DNA from: Cervus elaphus
Taxonomy: Eukaryota > Chordata > Mammalia > Artiodactyla > Cervidae
DNA: 64,000 bases
Reading direction: 5' to 3'
Assembly: GCF_910594005.1 (NCBI RefSeq)
Contig: NC_057815.1
Location: 83,499,552 to 83,563,551 of the forward strand
The notes under the pieces were generated by a model. The model worked only from the letters and a program-made list of their open reading frames with translations, made no database searches and had not been told where the DNA came from. Positions 1 through 11,794 of the stretch are shown one piece after another. Position 1 is the first letter of the stretch, and every line of letters begins with the position of its first letter. Position numbers and translations under genes: made by a program.

Positions 1-2807
1 TGTACTTTTTATCCAAAAATTCCCATTGATGTGATAATAGCAAATATCCTTTTAGTTCTCTTTAGTTTGGGGCAATAATATTGTTTCACTTGAAATTTTA
101 GACATGGGAGATGTAATTTATAGATATATTTCCAGGAATAAGAGGAATTCTATCTGTTCCTAAATAAAAATGCCAATCATCAAGGAACAGCCACTGTAAC
201 TTAAACCATGTAGATATCTACTTTTTGTATATGAATCACAAACCTGCCAAGGATATTTGGAACTTTACTTGTTCCAATCTGTTGCCCTGTTCATACAACT
301 ACCTTTCAGAAGACAATAATTCTCAGTCCTTCTATTAGCAAGGAGAAATCAGAAATGAGTACTGGTAGGCCAGTTCTTAAAAACATTTCCAAATGGGACA
401 AAAGTCTGCATGACAGAGTTTATATATAATACGTAGGGAAGAGCTGTGGTAGTTAATCAAAGGAACAGTTGGATTTTCTACCCTCCCGTAAGATTTTTAA
501 TATGTTTTTGCAAAAGATTCTTGGAAAATGTCCCTAAATACTCAAAATTCCTATGGAACTCGTTATCCATTCATTTTACTAGCTGACTCAAAATCTGATT
601 AGAAACTTCACAAATCTCAAGATAAAATTAAAATTAGAATGCTACCACTATAATCTAATTTTATTTTGCTGTGATTTATTGGTGCCCAGGAATCAGGTAG
701 CTTTGAACTTCTGAGATAAATTCTTTAAGATAAATCTATCAGGGATGGATAGTAGTTTCCTCTTAAGTTACCTGTGTCTTTTTGTCTTATGTTTTTTCAT
801 TTTGGTTTCCTAATACTATGCTAAAAGCATGATGTTATAAAGGCCTTGAAGATATTGAGAAAGGGGAGAAAATTGGTATTGACTCATTTAAAAACAGATG
901 GTTAAAAATGTATATTTTGAAAAATTGTCTAATATATTGAAAATTGATTATTCATTCAATCTTTTTTTTCAACTAACATTTATTAAATATCAACAGTGAG
1001 TACATCTTTGGTTGAACTTAATCTGGAAGAATCTTGAGGTGTTAAATTAGGGTTCTAAAATAAGATTTGCATTTGTTTCTTCCTGGAATAGGAAGCCTTA
1101 CTGACCTAGGACTTCTTTATCCCTCTTTAAAGGTTTTTTGTTTGTGAAAGATTCTTAGATTTGGGTACCCCAGTAAATTTCATTTTTATATGTCCTTACT
1201 TGTCCTGTTCTCTCTTTAAGCATAATATATTTTGGGGGAACTATTTGATGTCATACATTCAAGCTGACATAAAACTTGCAGAAATACAACTTTGAGTGTC
1301 AAGTTAAAAGGTTGATCAATCTGGTAGTCCCTTGACCTTTTTTAAGCATATACCCAAGAGACATTTGCTAATAATCAACTTTCTAAATGTCACTATAGCA
1401 CATACATTTGTGTAATTACCCATGGTAATAGGTGATACACCCTTTGTGCTATAAGGTGGTATGTAATAAATATTACTAAATATAGACTCCTTCATCTGGA
1501 GGATAGTCCTATCTCATATTTGATTATTGTTAATTAGTCATGATTAATTATTCTCCATGATATGTAATCTTGGTGGAGTGGCAAATCCACATGATCACTG
1601 TTCCATCATTGAAGATAAAATTGTCCAATCCATTATGGACTCTTTTGCTATTCCTATGTAACCAAGGGTAGGACAAATCACTAAAATTTGACCAAATTGC
1701 ATGACCAAACTAAATCAAAATTTTTCTTGCATGATCTTGAGTCTCCGATGAGGAAATATCAATATTAAAAGAACAGGATTTGTTCATTCTAGAAGCACCA
1801 TCCAATTGAAAATATTAGGTGGATACTGCTGCTAAGACCTTCTATAGATACTTGTTTTGGTTTATGGCCCTATACTAAGTCTATTATTTACTTTTCTTCA
1901 AGCTTATGATTTTTTCCCCTGTACTTTCAAGAAATTCCCTTTCCTTGGTTTTATTTTTACCAGCAAATACATCCAAGAGACACAGATGATATATTAAATT
2001 ATGATTACAATTCCCATTGTGACAAGTCTACTGAAAAGTAGCTAAGCTCACTTACTACCTGGATAAACTGTTTCCCTCATACCATCTTCACAGAATTATT
2101 AAAGAGTATGCTTAAAAATTTTTAAATTACTATATGCATGTAATGGACTTTTTAGAAATAGCTAAAACCACATATGCCAACAGTCTATCATATTTGCTCT
2201 ATGATAATACAGATGCGTCTGTTGTGCTTCTGATAATACATGATGTCTACTAGGCAGTTGGCAAAATTTCTGTTTAGAATCTGGCTTGATTCTTAGAGCA
2301 AGCTTCTCCATCGCAATGCTGTGGCTACCTCCATCACTCAGGAGGGATTCTCTGAGTGCGCCCCTAGGTTAACAAAATCCTCTTGCAAACTTTGAAGAGC
2401 CTTTCCTTTTCTTAGCAGGATTCTCATATTTTTCAATAGTATTAGGGAAGGATAATTATTCTGCATTTCTACTTTATTTCTCCATGTTGAAAAAAAAAAA
2501 AAAAAAACTCCATTATCTTAGCTATTCTGACTTCTCTTTACTCATTTCTTTTCTTTGGTCATTAGAATTGCTTATGTGATTGGTGAATTGGGGAGCCAGA
2601 TTTTATCAGTTGTACTTTAACACAGTCTTTCACTTTCCTCTATAGGATGGGATATTTACAGATGCACTCATGCCTGCTACTCCACAATGGAAATTTTATA
2701 GGGCAGGCCATCATGTCAGGGGATCCTGCAGTTGCCCTGGACTTCCTGGATGGATGGGTAAATCTATTCAATGGCGGGGTTAAATGTTAGGAATGTTAGC
2801 TGCACAA
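1..2807. other. Unassigned AT-rich sequence
   Basis: No ORF of note and no repeat that I can name. The only simple feature is an 18-base A-run at 2490-2507. Around 950-1010 a stretch resembling the reversed 3' end of an ancient MIR or L2 is too short to call. Splice-like or promoter-like structure is not visible. Confidence 0.6.
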
Positions 2808-4605
2808 TGAAACAACCTTGATCCTCAGTGCAAAGAAATCAGCACAAACATTTCATCAATGCAAAGAAATAGAGGAAAACAATAGAATGGGAAAGACTTG
2901 AAATCTCTTCAAGAAAATTACGGATACCAAGGGAACATTTCATGCAAAGATGGGCACAATAAAGGACAGAAATTGTGTGGACCTAATAGAAGCTATTAAG
3001 AAGAGGTGGCAAGAATACACAGAAGAACTATACAAAAAAGATCTTAATGACCCAAATAACCAAGATGGTGTGATCACTCACTTCTAGCCAGACATGCTAG
3101 AAGAAGTCAAGTGGGCCTTAGGAAGCATCACTATGAACAAAGCTAGTGAAGGTGATAGAATTCCAGTTGAACTCTTTCAAATCCTAAAAGATGATGCTGT
3201 GAAAGTGCTGCACTCAATATGCCAGCAAATTTGGAAAACTCAGCAGTGGCCACAGGACTGGAAAAGGTCAGGTTTCATTTCAATCCCAAAGAAAGGCAAG
3301 CCAAAGAATGCTCAAACTACTGCACGATGGCCCTCATCTTAAACAGTAGCAAAACAAGGCTCAAAATTCTCCAAGCCAGGCTTCAACAGTATGTGATCCA
3401 TGAACCTCCAGATGTTCAAGCTGGATTTAGAAAAGGCAGAGGAACCAGAGATCAAATTGCCACCATCCATTGGATCACCAAAACAGTAAGAGAGTTTCAG
3501 AAAAACATCTATTGCATTATTGACTACGCCAGAGCCATTGACTGTGTGGATCACAACAAACTGTAGAAAATTCTGAAAGAGATGGGAATACCAGATCATT
3601 TTACCTGCCTCCTGAGAAATCTGTATGCAGGTCAAGAAACAACAGTTAGACCTGGACACGGAAAAGCAGACTAGCTCCAATTCAGGAAAGGAGTACCTTA
3701 AGGCTGTATACTGTCACCCTGCTTATTTAACTTCTATGCAGAGTACATCATGTGAAATGACAGGCTGGCTGAAGCACAAGCTGAAATCAAGATTGCCAGG
3801 AGAAATAGCAATAACCTCAACTATGCAGATGACAGCAGCCTTAAGGCAGAAAGTGAAGAAGAACTAAAAAGCCTCTTGATGAAAGTGAAAGAGGAGAGTG
3901 AAAAACCTGTCTTAAAGCTCAACATTCAGAAAACTAAGGTCATGGCATCTGGCCCCATCACTTCACAGCAAATAGATGGGGAAACAGTGGAAACAGTGGC
4001 AGACTTGATTTTCTTGGGCTCCAAAATGACTGCAGATAGTGACTGCAGCCATGAAATTAAAAGATGCTTGCTCCTTGGAAGAAAAGCTATGACCAACCTA
4101 GATAGCATATTAAAAAGCAGAGACATTATTTTGCCAACAAAGGTCCATCTAGCCAAAGCTATGGTTTTTCCAGTAGTCATGTATGGACATGAGACTTGGA
4201 CTATAAAGAAAGATGAGCACTGAAGAATTGATGCTTTTGAACTGTGGTGTTGGAGAACACTCTTGAGAGTCCCTTAGACTGCAAGATCAAACCAGTCAAT
4301 CTTAAAGGAAATCAGTCCTGAATATTCATTGGAAGGACTGACGCTGAAGCGGAAGCTCCAATACTTTGGCCACCTGATGTGAAGAACTGACTCATTGGAA
4401 AAGACCCTGATGCTAGCAAAGATTGAAGGAAGGAGGAGAAGGGGATGACAGAGGATGAGATGGTTGGATGGCATCACTGACTCTATGGACATGAGTTTGA
4501 GTAAGCTCTGGGAGTTGGTGATAGACAGGGAAGCCTGGCATGCTGCAGTCCATGGGGTTGCAAAGTGTTGGACATGACTGAGTGACTGAACTGAACTGAA
4601 ACAAC
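2808..4605 (+). mobile_element. BovB (RTE-clade LINE), 5'-truncated, 1.8 kb
   Basis: This is a BovB copy covering part of the ORF2 upstream region, the reverse-transcriptase (RT) domain and the complete 3' end. It finishes in the family's repeated CTGAA tail at 4586-4600. The 9-base direct repeat TGAAACAAC occurs at 2808-2816 and 4597-4605 and is a plausible target-site duplication, although its TGAA overlaps the tail motif. Recognition is by close similarity to the other BovB copies in this window. Full BovB is about 3.2 kb, so the 5' part is missing. Confidence 0.95.
3094..4223 (+). pseudogene. BovB ORF2 reverse transcriptase, multiply broken
   Basis: Three reading frames carry pieces of one RT domain. 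Positions 3094-3342 encode the first RT segment (EEVKWALGSI, KASEGDRIPVEL, QWPQDWKRS). Positions 3219-3566 carry AGFRKGRGTRDQ and the catalytic A-motif region (IDYARAIDCVDHNKL), ending at a TAG (3563-3566 region). Positions 3876-4223 carry the downstream KVKEESEKP, LNIQKTKVMASGPI and VVMYGHETWTIKK segment. The YADD catalytic codons are present near 3822-3833 but sit outside these open frames. At least two frameshifts and internal stops show that it is dead. Confidence 0.9.
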
Positions 4606-5199
4606 ATTCTCAGATATTAACTGTATCGTTTATAGTAAGTGGAATCTGGCTCTCCATTTCTTTACTCTTTTGACTTCTAGAACATCACTTTTTCCCTCAA
4701 CTTTGTAAGCTAAAATGAAAGCTGCAAGAAAGCAGTTAGTGGTACCTGGAACCTACCTTATCAAAAGTTCTCCACAGGTCCTGATCTTCCTGAGAAAATC
4801 CAAAGAGGTTAAAGAAGTATTCTGGATTTCTGTAGATAATGTTTCTTTCATACCTGGAGGAAGATAACATAAATATCATATGTTTAAATCATACTGTGAA
4901 ATTGAGAACAAATTGAGGGTTAGATATGCCAGCTTGTCATACTCCCCCAATAGAATTTATTTAGTCATTCATCTTTTTAATATAGATAGACATTGATATA
5001 AACGTCAACATATAGGTGCAGATACAGACATAGATATTTGCTTTAGCTTACCCATCTCTAAATTTGACAGTTTTTCTTTCCTTTGTCAAGGGTCCTTGCA
5101 TTCTATTATTGAAGTGTGTCACGTATCATATGTATTTCACTGAAGAAGTTTTTATCTATGAATAAATTTTTGTACATAAATCTTGAAAAACTTACTTTA
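4606..5199. other. Unassigned sequence
   Basis: AT-rich, with no ORF and no repeat that I can name. Confidence 0.5.
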
Positions 5200-5406
5200 A
5201 AAAAAATGTATTTATTTATTTGCCTGTGCTGGGTCCTAGCTGTAGTATGCAAGTTCTTTGATCTCTGTTGCTGCATATGAAATCTTTGATTGTATGCAAA
5301 CTCTTAGTTGTAGCATGTGGAATCCAGTTCCCTGACCAGTGATCAAATCCAGGCCCCTTGCTCTGGGGGTGCAGAGTCTTAGCCCCTGGACCACCAGGGA
5401 TGTCCC
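5200..5406 (-). mobile_element. CHR-type tRNA-derived SINE
   Basis: In minus orientation the tRNA-like head lies at the right end (GGACATCCCTGGTGGTCCAG read on the minus strand) and the A/T-rich tail at the left (TTTATTTATT at 5211-5220). The core phrase for 'ggtcctagctgtagt...ccctgaccag' and the 'ccaccagggatgtccc' end match the cetacean-hippo-ruminant SINE class, which is distinct from Bov-tA. Several substitutions point to an older copy than the Bov-tA elements nearby. Confidence 0.8.
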
Positions 5407-5574
5407 AAGAGACTTCTGACTCTTACCTCATCCCCTGACATGAGCTCAGAACAACAGAGATGATTATCTGTTTATCTTAACCCTAATAGCCAAATGGACA
5501 TTAAAAAAAAGCCTAGAAAATACACACTGTAATTTACAGATTTTTGTTTGATATAACAAAGAAAATAAGTAAAC

Positions 5575-5760
5575 ATTGGCATTGGACTAATAATCAGAAC
5601 TAGATTCAATTCATAACCCTACTATAATTAGCTAGGAAATTTTGGGCAAGTATCCAAACTTCTCTGAGTCTTTATCTCTCCATGTATGAAATTAAGAGCT
5701 TTGTGCAGAATTGCCTCCAAGTCCCCTCCCATCTTTCAAATCCTATGATAATTTTCCTTC
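5575..5760 (+). mobile_element. MIR SINE, diverged
   Basis: The MIR core order is visible: attraction to 'ttttgggcaag' (5640-5650), then 'cttctctgagtc' and 'tctccatgtatgaaattaagagc', which corresponds to the conserved MIR 'leave-cell' core (gggcaagttactt...cctcatctgtaaaat). It is heavily diverged, as expected for a Mesozoic element. Confidence 0.6.
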
Positions 5761-5824
5761 TGAGGATGTGGTGTGATGTAGGTAGAATGGTCAGATAGAA
5801 TTTATGGTTGCAAACCCCTCATGC

Positions 5825-5861
5825 TTAGATAAAGTTTTTTTTTTTTTTTTAGATAAAGTTT
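5825..5861. repeat. Poly(T) run flanked by a 13-base direct repeat
   Basis: TTAGATAAAGTTT occurs at 5825-5837 and again at 5849-5861, with only T between (T-run 5835-5850). A third, imperfect copy starts at 5861. This is the layout of a retrotransposition event that inserted little beyond a poly(A) tail on the minus strand, though slippage or tandem duplication would also explain it. Confidence 0.5.
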
Positions 5862-6419
5862 AGATAAATTTTTCAAAAATTTATTCCAGGTACTCAATTA
5901 TTGGCTTCTATCTCTGCTGGACAATTAGTTACTTGTAAGTAAATGATACAAAGTTGACTGTAATCAATTATTTTCAGGTTTTTCTATTGAGTAAATCAAC
6001 AGTGTATCTCATGGAGCTTAACAAAATTGAATTTTTAATTCACAGGATTCATAATCCTCTGGGGCCAGTGATTTAGCTGTCTGTCTTCCTGCTATTCTAA
6101 CATTGAGAGAAAGAAATCTGAATTCTCTAGAAACTGGGAAAACTAAAGGCTACTTGTAAGATAGCTTACAGAATTTGACATTATATCACATGTTCCCTCC
6201 ATCCCTGTCAGATATCTTCCAGAGGAAAAAATATTTTGGGGAGAAATATTCATATTTAATTGATGTTTCATGTATCATTGTCCTGCAAAAACAAAATAAT
6301 TACTAAAATTGAGAATTGAGTAATAACTGACATTATTATTTATAAGGAAAATTTAAAAACTAAGCCATGAACTTTTTTTGTTGTTGTTGTTATTAAAGTA
6401 ACAGATATAATTTAAACTC

Positions 6420-6605
6420 TTTATTTTATAGATTAAGCCTTACAAGTACACTATGTATCCTGAAATTTTTGATTGATGTTTCTCATTTTATAGGTGAAGA
6501 AACTGAGGCAGGAGTTAATTGCCCAGAAAGAGATAGTAAGTGGTAGAGTTAGCAGGTCTGTGTGATCCCAGGGCCTATAGTCCTTACTATGCTAAGTATT
6601 CTAGC
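6420..6605 (-). mobile_element. MIR SINE, diverged
   Basis: Reversed MIR core: 'cattttataggtgaagaaactgaggcagg' at about 6484-6512, then 'gcccagaaagagatagtaagtggtagagttagcaggt'. The core is well kept, and the flanks fade into unique DNA. Confidence 0.75.
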
Positions 6606-7014
6606 TCTGCGACCTTGTTGGCTACGCCTAGGCCAGTAGATATTTAATTTCAGTAGCTTCTTTGTCTGTTATTATCGGAGCCTCTGAATGCACTGCTAAT
6701 ATTTATCTCTTGACATATAGAGGTCTTGTCTGATTTCTCTCTAGGACTATGGTTTTTGTATTTCATTTCTATGTTCATGGGAACAAAATGCTGCTTTCTC
6801 CATCTTAGCCTAAGTTTTCCGCCTGGCATTTAGCAGGTTTCAAAGAAATGTGTTGCAAGCAGAATGTTTCCTTTGTATGCACGTGGCTACAGAGAACTGA
6901 TCTAGGTGTGGCTGCCTGTAAGGGCAGAGGCATCAGATGTGAAGAAACTCTGGAGTGGGTGTTTGTGAAGGGAAGGAGCAGGCAGCGGGTTTGTTGATTA
7001 GAACAAAATGAATC

Positions 7015-7190
7015 ATATCATTACACAAATTCACAGAACGTGGGGCTGGAAGAGGCCTCGCTAATCAGTTAGTTCAAATTTCATAGTGTGTAGGTGAAGG
7101 AAATAAGATACAAGGTGTTTAGGAACTAGGAGCCAGGCCTCTGGATTTCATCCATCCCCCCAACTTCTCCACTGCAACACCAAATCCTTA
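7015..7190 (-). mobile_element. Ancient mammalian-wide repeat, family unsure
   Basis: The stretch 'acgtggggctggaagaggcctcgctaatcagttagttcaaatttcat...ggaaataagatacaaggtg...ggagccaggcctctggatttc' follows the order of the common 'gctggaaggaaccttagagatcat...gatgaggaaactgaggcc' ancient repeat. I cannot name the family with confidence. Confidence 0.4.
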
Positions 7191-7299
7191 ATTACACGTT
7201 CATATGCATCGCTTCAAAAAGAAATCCATTATTCCAGGTCTGTATGTATCGATCCCACTGTGTGATTTAAGATTCAGCACACTGCTCATGAAAAAGACT

Positions 7300-7465
7300 T
7301 TGAGGTGAAACCAGCATGACTCCTAGGGCCAGCAACATCCCTTTCTGTTTGTGGAACTTTAGGAAAGTGACATTCTCTTTCCGGGACAGTTTCCTAATCT
7401 GTAAAATAGGGTAAAGAGAGAAGCCCCCCTCTGTGGTGCTTTGGGGACTAAGTGAGACGTTGTTT
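7300..7465 (+). mobile_element. MIR SINE, diverged
   Basis: The MIR order is kept: 'gtggaactttaggaaagtgacatt', then 'cagtttcctaatctgtaaaatagggtaaagag', then 'ggtgctttggggactaagtgagac'. The central 'cctaatctgtaaaatagg' core is clear. Confidence 0.7.
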
Positions 7466-8369
7466 TAAAAGACTTTTTATCAGGATCTAGCACAGACTAA
7501 GAAAGCATATACAAAAATTTTCATCATCATTGTCATCAGCAGCATTATTTCTCTTATGTGATGTCTTAAGACATCCTTTGAAAAATGTGTTTTCCTTTTA
7601 AATAAAGAAATATCCCAATGAAAGGGGACTCTGGATGAAGAATTAAGAAAATTGACTGCAATCACCAGCATGATCACAGAGACTTTAGGTTTCTCTTCAG
7701 TGAAATGGAAAAGACACCGATCTCCATATATATTTGAAATTACGTGTGCAATATTCTGAAATAATAGATTCAGAATTTGATCTTTTTGCTGAGGACTGTC
7801 CAAATCAGTTGCACTCAAAGCCAGAGGTTCTCATAATTAGACCTTATAACTAAAATAAATGATCTTACATGACAAAACAAGAGAGAGAAAAAGAGGAAGC
7901 CTCATTTTTTTCTTAATTATAAGTTGGTGTGAAGAGATGTCCATTTGGATTCTGCTGCTACAGAGCTCAGTTATGCAATATTCATACAAAAATAGTTCCA
8001 AATCAATACAACATGTTTTAAATTTACATTAACATTTAAATTAATGAGAAGCTCAATGTGAATTATGGAGTTTTAGCTGTTTAGGACTATGTTCCTTCTT
8101 GCCAACTTGGAACAGGGTCTGTTGACTCACCTTCTGAGTCTCATAAACAGCTTCCAGACTTTATGTGTTTTCAGTGCCAGAGGACTTTCAGGCTGGTGAA
8201 AGCTGCCATATTGACATCACCAGGGAATGAAATTGGCCCTCTCCACTAAAGACATAAAATGCTTCCAGCAACTACACACACTTTCCCTGAAAGGCAGGTT
8301 GCCATACACAGTTGTCAAGTCTGGGAATGCTCTAAGATTGGAGCTTACTCCACACCCCCTGGTCTCCAT
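7466..8369. other. Unassigned sequence
   Basis: About 0.9 kb with no named repeat. A 112-codon minus-strand open frame at 7480-7818 has no recognisable motif and I treat it as chance. An AT-rich block at 7960-8060 with paired AATTAA-like words could be a regulatory island, but there is no direct evidence for that. Confidence 0.4.
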
Positions 8370-8700
8370 TCGTTTATCTGACAGATATTTCTAGACCACC
8401 ACCGATGGGCATAGAACTATGCTAAAACAAAACAGATTCTTCTTCAAGGAACTCATCATCTACTGAAGGATATAGTCACGTATATAAGTATATAAACAAT
8501 TTTAGGATACTCTACCATCTTCTATGATAAAAGAAGGTACATAGTGGATGCAATTAGAGGCATTTGAATTATATTGGAAGAGAATGAAGAACATCTTTCT
8601 GAAGAAACAAGACTTGAAAGACAGGTTAGAATTAGACAAAGAAATAGAGGTAGAAACTCTCACCACTCTGAGGAGACAATCTAGAAAAAACCTTGATACT
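8370..8700 (-). mobile_element. L2 LINE 3' end, diverged
   Basis: Reversed L2 3' region: 'atctgacagatatttctagaccacc...gggcatagaactatgc', then 'caaggaactcatcatctactgaagg', then 'tctgaagaaacaagacttgaaagacaggttagaa'. The order matches the L2 phrases for 'tatttgttgaatgaa', 'gagctcacagtc' and 'gagctgagtcttgaagg'. Confidence 0.5.
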
Positions 8701-8753
8701 TTGCTTCAATGAACAAGAAGTTCTGAATGATTAGCAAGAAAGGTGGGGCAAGG

Positions 8754-8812
8754 ATGTGTTTGTGTGTGTGCATGTGCACGTGTGTGTGTGTGTATACACA
8801 TACACACAAAGA
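8754..8812. repeat. (TG)n/(CA)n microsatellite with palindromic centre
   Basis: Interrupted TG tract followed by TATACACATACACACA. The TG run and the following CA run are complementary, so the tract can fold back on itself. Confidence 0.85.
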
Positions 8813-9185
8813 ACTGTGGTTGTCAGGGATTAACATGCATGGTTAGGCATGGACAAGCTCATGAGATATCTTACATGCCACGCTGAGAAGTGGGAAAAAA
8901 ATTCTTAAAATGATATAGATGGTCTGTTGTATTTTTGTTTTAATAAGCTTGTAGAGAAGTTTAAAGTTCACTGAGAAATACAGGGTTCCCCTATTTTTCC
9001 TACCCCTAAACATGAAAAACCTCCCGCACTATAGACATCCCCCACAACTGTGATACATTTGTTATAATTAATGACCCTACATTGACACGTCTTTATCACC
9101 CGAAGTTTATAGTTTGCATCAGAGTTCACTCTTTTTTATGGGTTTTAGACAAACGTTTCACACATTTTATGGGTTTAGACAAAAG

Positions 9186-9432
9186 TATGCTGACATGTAG
9201 AGCTCCACAGGTGGCCCAGTGGTAAAGAACCCGCCTGCCAACGCAGAAGACACAGATCTGGGCTCAATCCTTGGGTCAGGAAGATCCCCTAGAGGAGGAC
9301 ATAGCAACCCACTCCAGTATTCATGCCTGGAAAATTCCATGGACAGAGGAGTCTGGCAAACTACAGTCCATAGGGTCTCAAAGAGTTGGACACAATACAA
9401 CTGAGCATACATGTACACATACTGACTTGTAT
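9186..9432 (+). mobile_element. Bov-tA SINE with target-site duplication
   Basis: The tRNA-Glu-like head starts at 9201, with the A box in 'GTGGCCCAGTGG' and a B-box-like 'ctgggctcaatcc'. It is followed by the BovA body ('gaagatcccctagaggagga...ccagtattcatgcctggaaaattcc') and the 3' 'ggacacaatacaactgagc'. Imperfect 15-base direct repeats at 9186-9200 and 9418-9432 flank the element. It is nested in the old L1. Confidence 0.9.
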
Positions 9433-9801
9433 CAACCATTATAGTATCATCCACTGTAGTATCATACAGAGTAGTTTAACTGCCTTAAACATCTTCCATG
9501 CTCCATCTGTGCATCCCTCTCCCCTCCCCCCTGACACAGGGCAAAAATGACTTTTTTTATTGTCTCCTTTGTTTTGACTTTTTCCAGAATGTCAAATAGT
9601 TGGAATCGTATCGTACACAGTCTTTTAAGATTGGCTTCTTTCACTTAATAATATGCATTCAAGTTTCTCCATGTTTTATTTATGGCTTGATAAGTCATCT
9701 CTTTTTAGTACTGAATAATATTCCATTCTCTAGATGTACAGCAGTTTATTTACATTGAAGGACATCTTGGTTGCCTCCAAGTTTTGGTAATTATGACTAA
9801 A

Positions 9802-10071
9802 TCTTCTATAAACTTCCCTATAAAAGCTTCCCTGGTGGCTCAAATGGTAAAGAGTCTACCTGCAGTGTGGGAGACCTGGGTTCTATCCCTGGGTCGGGAA
9901 CATCCCCTGGAGAAGGAAATGACAACCCACTTTAGTATCCTTGATTGGAAAATTCCATGGATGGAGGAGTCTGCAGGATGGAGGAGGATGCAGGCTGCAG
10001 TCCATGGTGTCGCAAAGAGTCGGACATGACTGAGCTACTTCAATTTCTCTCTTTCATTTTCTTCTATAAAC
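9802..10071 (+). mobile_element. Bov-tA SINE with exact 12-base target-site duplication
   Basis: TCTTCTATAAAC is repeated exactly at 9802-9813 and 10060-10071. The pol III head begins near 9824 ('gcttccctggtggctcaaatgg', then 'gggttctatccctggg'). The body carries an extra internal repeat, 'ggatggaggag' (9958-9980), making this copy slightly longer than usual. Nested in the old L1. Confidence 0.95.
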
Positions 10072-11085
10072 ATCCATGTGCAAGTGTTTGCAGACATAAG
10101 TTTTCAACACCTTTGGGTGAATGCCAAGAAACTTAATTGCTGAATCATATGATAAGAGTATATTCAGTTTTATAAGAAATCACCAAACTGTCTTCCAAAA
10201 TACCTGCACAATAATGCATTCTCACCAGCAATGAATGAGATTTCCTATTGCTCCACATCCTCACCAACATTTGGTATTGTCAATATTTTTAATTTTGACC
10301 ATTCTGATAGGTGTGTAGTAATATGTTGTTACTGTTTTAATTTGAATTTCCTTAATGACATATGATGTGGAACATCTCTTCACGTATTTATTCATTATTA
10401 GTATATCTTCTTTGGTGAAGTGTCTGTTGGGTCTTTGGCCAATTTTTAATGGGGTTGTTTGTTTTCTTATTGTTGAATTTCACAAGTTACACATTTTAGA
10501 TAACTGTCCATTATCAGATGTGTCTTCTGCAAACATTTTCTCCCCTTCTTCTCATTCTCTTGACAGTGTCTTTCACATAGTAGACTTTTTTAAAATTTTA
10601 ATAAACTTTATCAACTATTTCATTCATGGATTATACCTTTGGTGGCATGACTAAATACTCATTTCCATGGCCAATATCATCTGGAATTTCTTGTATATTA
10701 GCAGTTTTATACTTTTGCATTTTATATTTAGGCCTATGGTGCATTTTGAGTTAATTTTTGTGAAAGGTATAAAGTTTGTGTCTAGATTCTTTTTTATTTT
10801 CTTTCTTTTCTTTTCTTGCATTGTGAATGTCTACTTGTTTCAGCATGATTTGTTGAAAAGACTGTCTTTGCTCCATTGTATTGCCTTTGCTTCTTTGTCA
10901 AGGGCTATGTGAGTCTTTTTCTAGACTCTTTATACTGTTGCAGTGATATATTTGTCCGTTCTTTCACCAAGAGCTTCACTGTCTTGATTCCTGTAGATTT
11001 ACAGTAAGTCTTGAAGTCTAGTATTGTCAGTCCTCTGACTTTGTTTGTCTCCTTCAATATTTTGCCTCTCCGTGTAAATTTTAGA

Positions 11086-11258
11086 GGGACTTCCCAGCGG
11101 CTCTCCTGCAATGTAGCACATGCAGGTTTGATCCCTGGTTTGGGAAGATCCCCTGGAGAATGAAACAGCAATCCGCTCTAGTATTCTTGCCTGTGAAATC
11201 CTATGGACAGAGGAGCCTGGTGGGCTATAGTCCATGTGGTCACAAGAGTCGGACATCT
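11086..11258 (+). mobile_element. Bov-tA SINE, shortened
   Basis: The head 'gggacttcccagcggctc' and B-box-like 'ggtttgatccctgg' are followed by a BovA body ending 'cacaagagtcggacat'. The head-body spacing is short. Its neighbour to the right is a SINE in the opposite orientation. Confidence 0.85.
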
Positions 11259-11263
11259 TAGGG

Positions 11264-11443
11264 ATTAGTGAAATTGGAAGTTGCTCAATCATGTCTGACT
11301 TTTTGTGACCCAAATTCTCCAGGCCATAATACTGGAATGGGTAGAGGTTCCCTTCTCCAGGGGATCTTCCTGACCCAGGGATCGAACCAGGGTCTCCTGC
11401 ATTATAGACGGATTCTTTACCAGCTGAGCTACCAGGGAAGCCC
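11264..11443 (-). mobile_element. Bov-tA/BovA SINE, minus
   Basis: It reads 'ttgctcaatcatgtctgac' at the left and 'gagctaccagggaagccc' at the right, so the pol III head is at the right end. It lies 5 bases from the plus-strand SINE at 11086-11258, tails facing each other. Confidence 0.9.
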
Positions 11444-11711
11444 TTAAAGCAACAACAAATAAACGTTATGATTGTTTGTCATGTAACTTGCTGGTATATT
11501 TTTTTAATCAGAATTGTCACTGAATCTATAGATTAAATTGGGAAGAATTGACATCTTGACATTATGGAGTCTTCTATTCATGAACGTGAAATATTTCTCC
11601 ATATATTTACTTCTTCCTTGATAACTTTTGCCAAAATTTTGTAGTTCTCCTCATGTATATCTTATACACATTCTGTTAGGTTTAAATGTATTTCATTTTT
11701 TGTGGTGCTAA

Positions 11712-11794
11712 TACTGGGTTGACCAAAAAGTTCATTCAAGTTTTTCCATAACATATTACAAAAAACCTGAATGGATTTTTTGGTTGACCCAATA
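11712..11794. mobile_element. Mariner-derived MITE (79 bp) with TA duplications
   Basis: The terminal inverted repeats start CTGGGTTGACCAAAAAGTTC (11714) and end with the complement of TTGGGTTGACCAAAAAATCC (11792). TA dinucleotides flank both sides (11712-11713, 11793-11794), as mariners require. No transposase is present, so this is a non-autonomous internal-deletion copy. Both ends share the GACC variant where other copies here have GGCC. Confidence 0.9.

Noticed and set aside
7480..7818. 112-codon minus-strand frame in non-repeat DNA
   Set aside because: No motif, composition like its surroundings, and the length is reachable by chance among six frames of 64 kb.
9201..9290. tRNA-Glu-like sequences with A and B boxes
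   Set aside because: These are the heads of Bov-tA SINEs. No complete cloverleaf with anticodon stem is kept, so they are not tRNA genes.
9167..9454. Open frames inside SINEs (also at 26195, 28416, 40014, 54656, 60964)
   Set aside because: Generic read-through frames of Bov-tA sequence seen in either strand at most copies; no protein is known from these SINEs.
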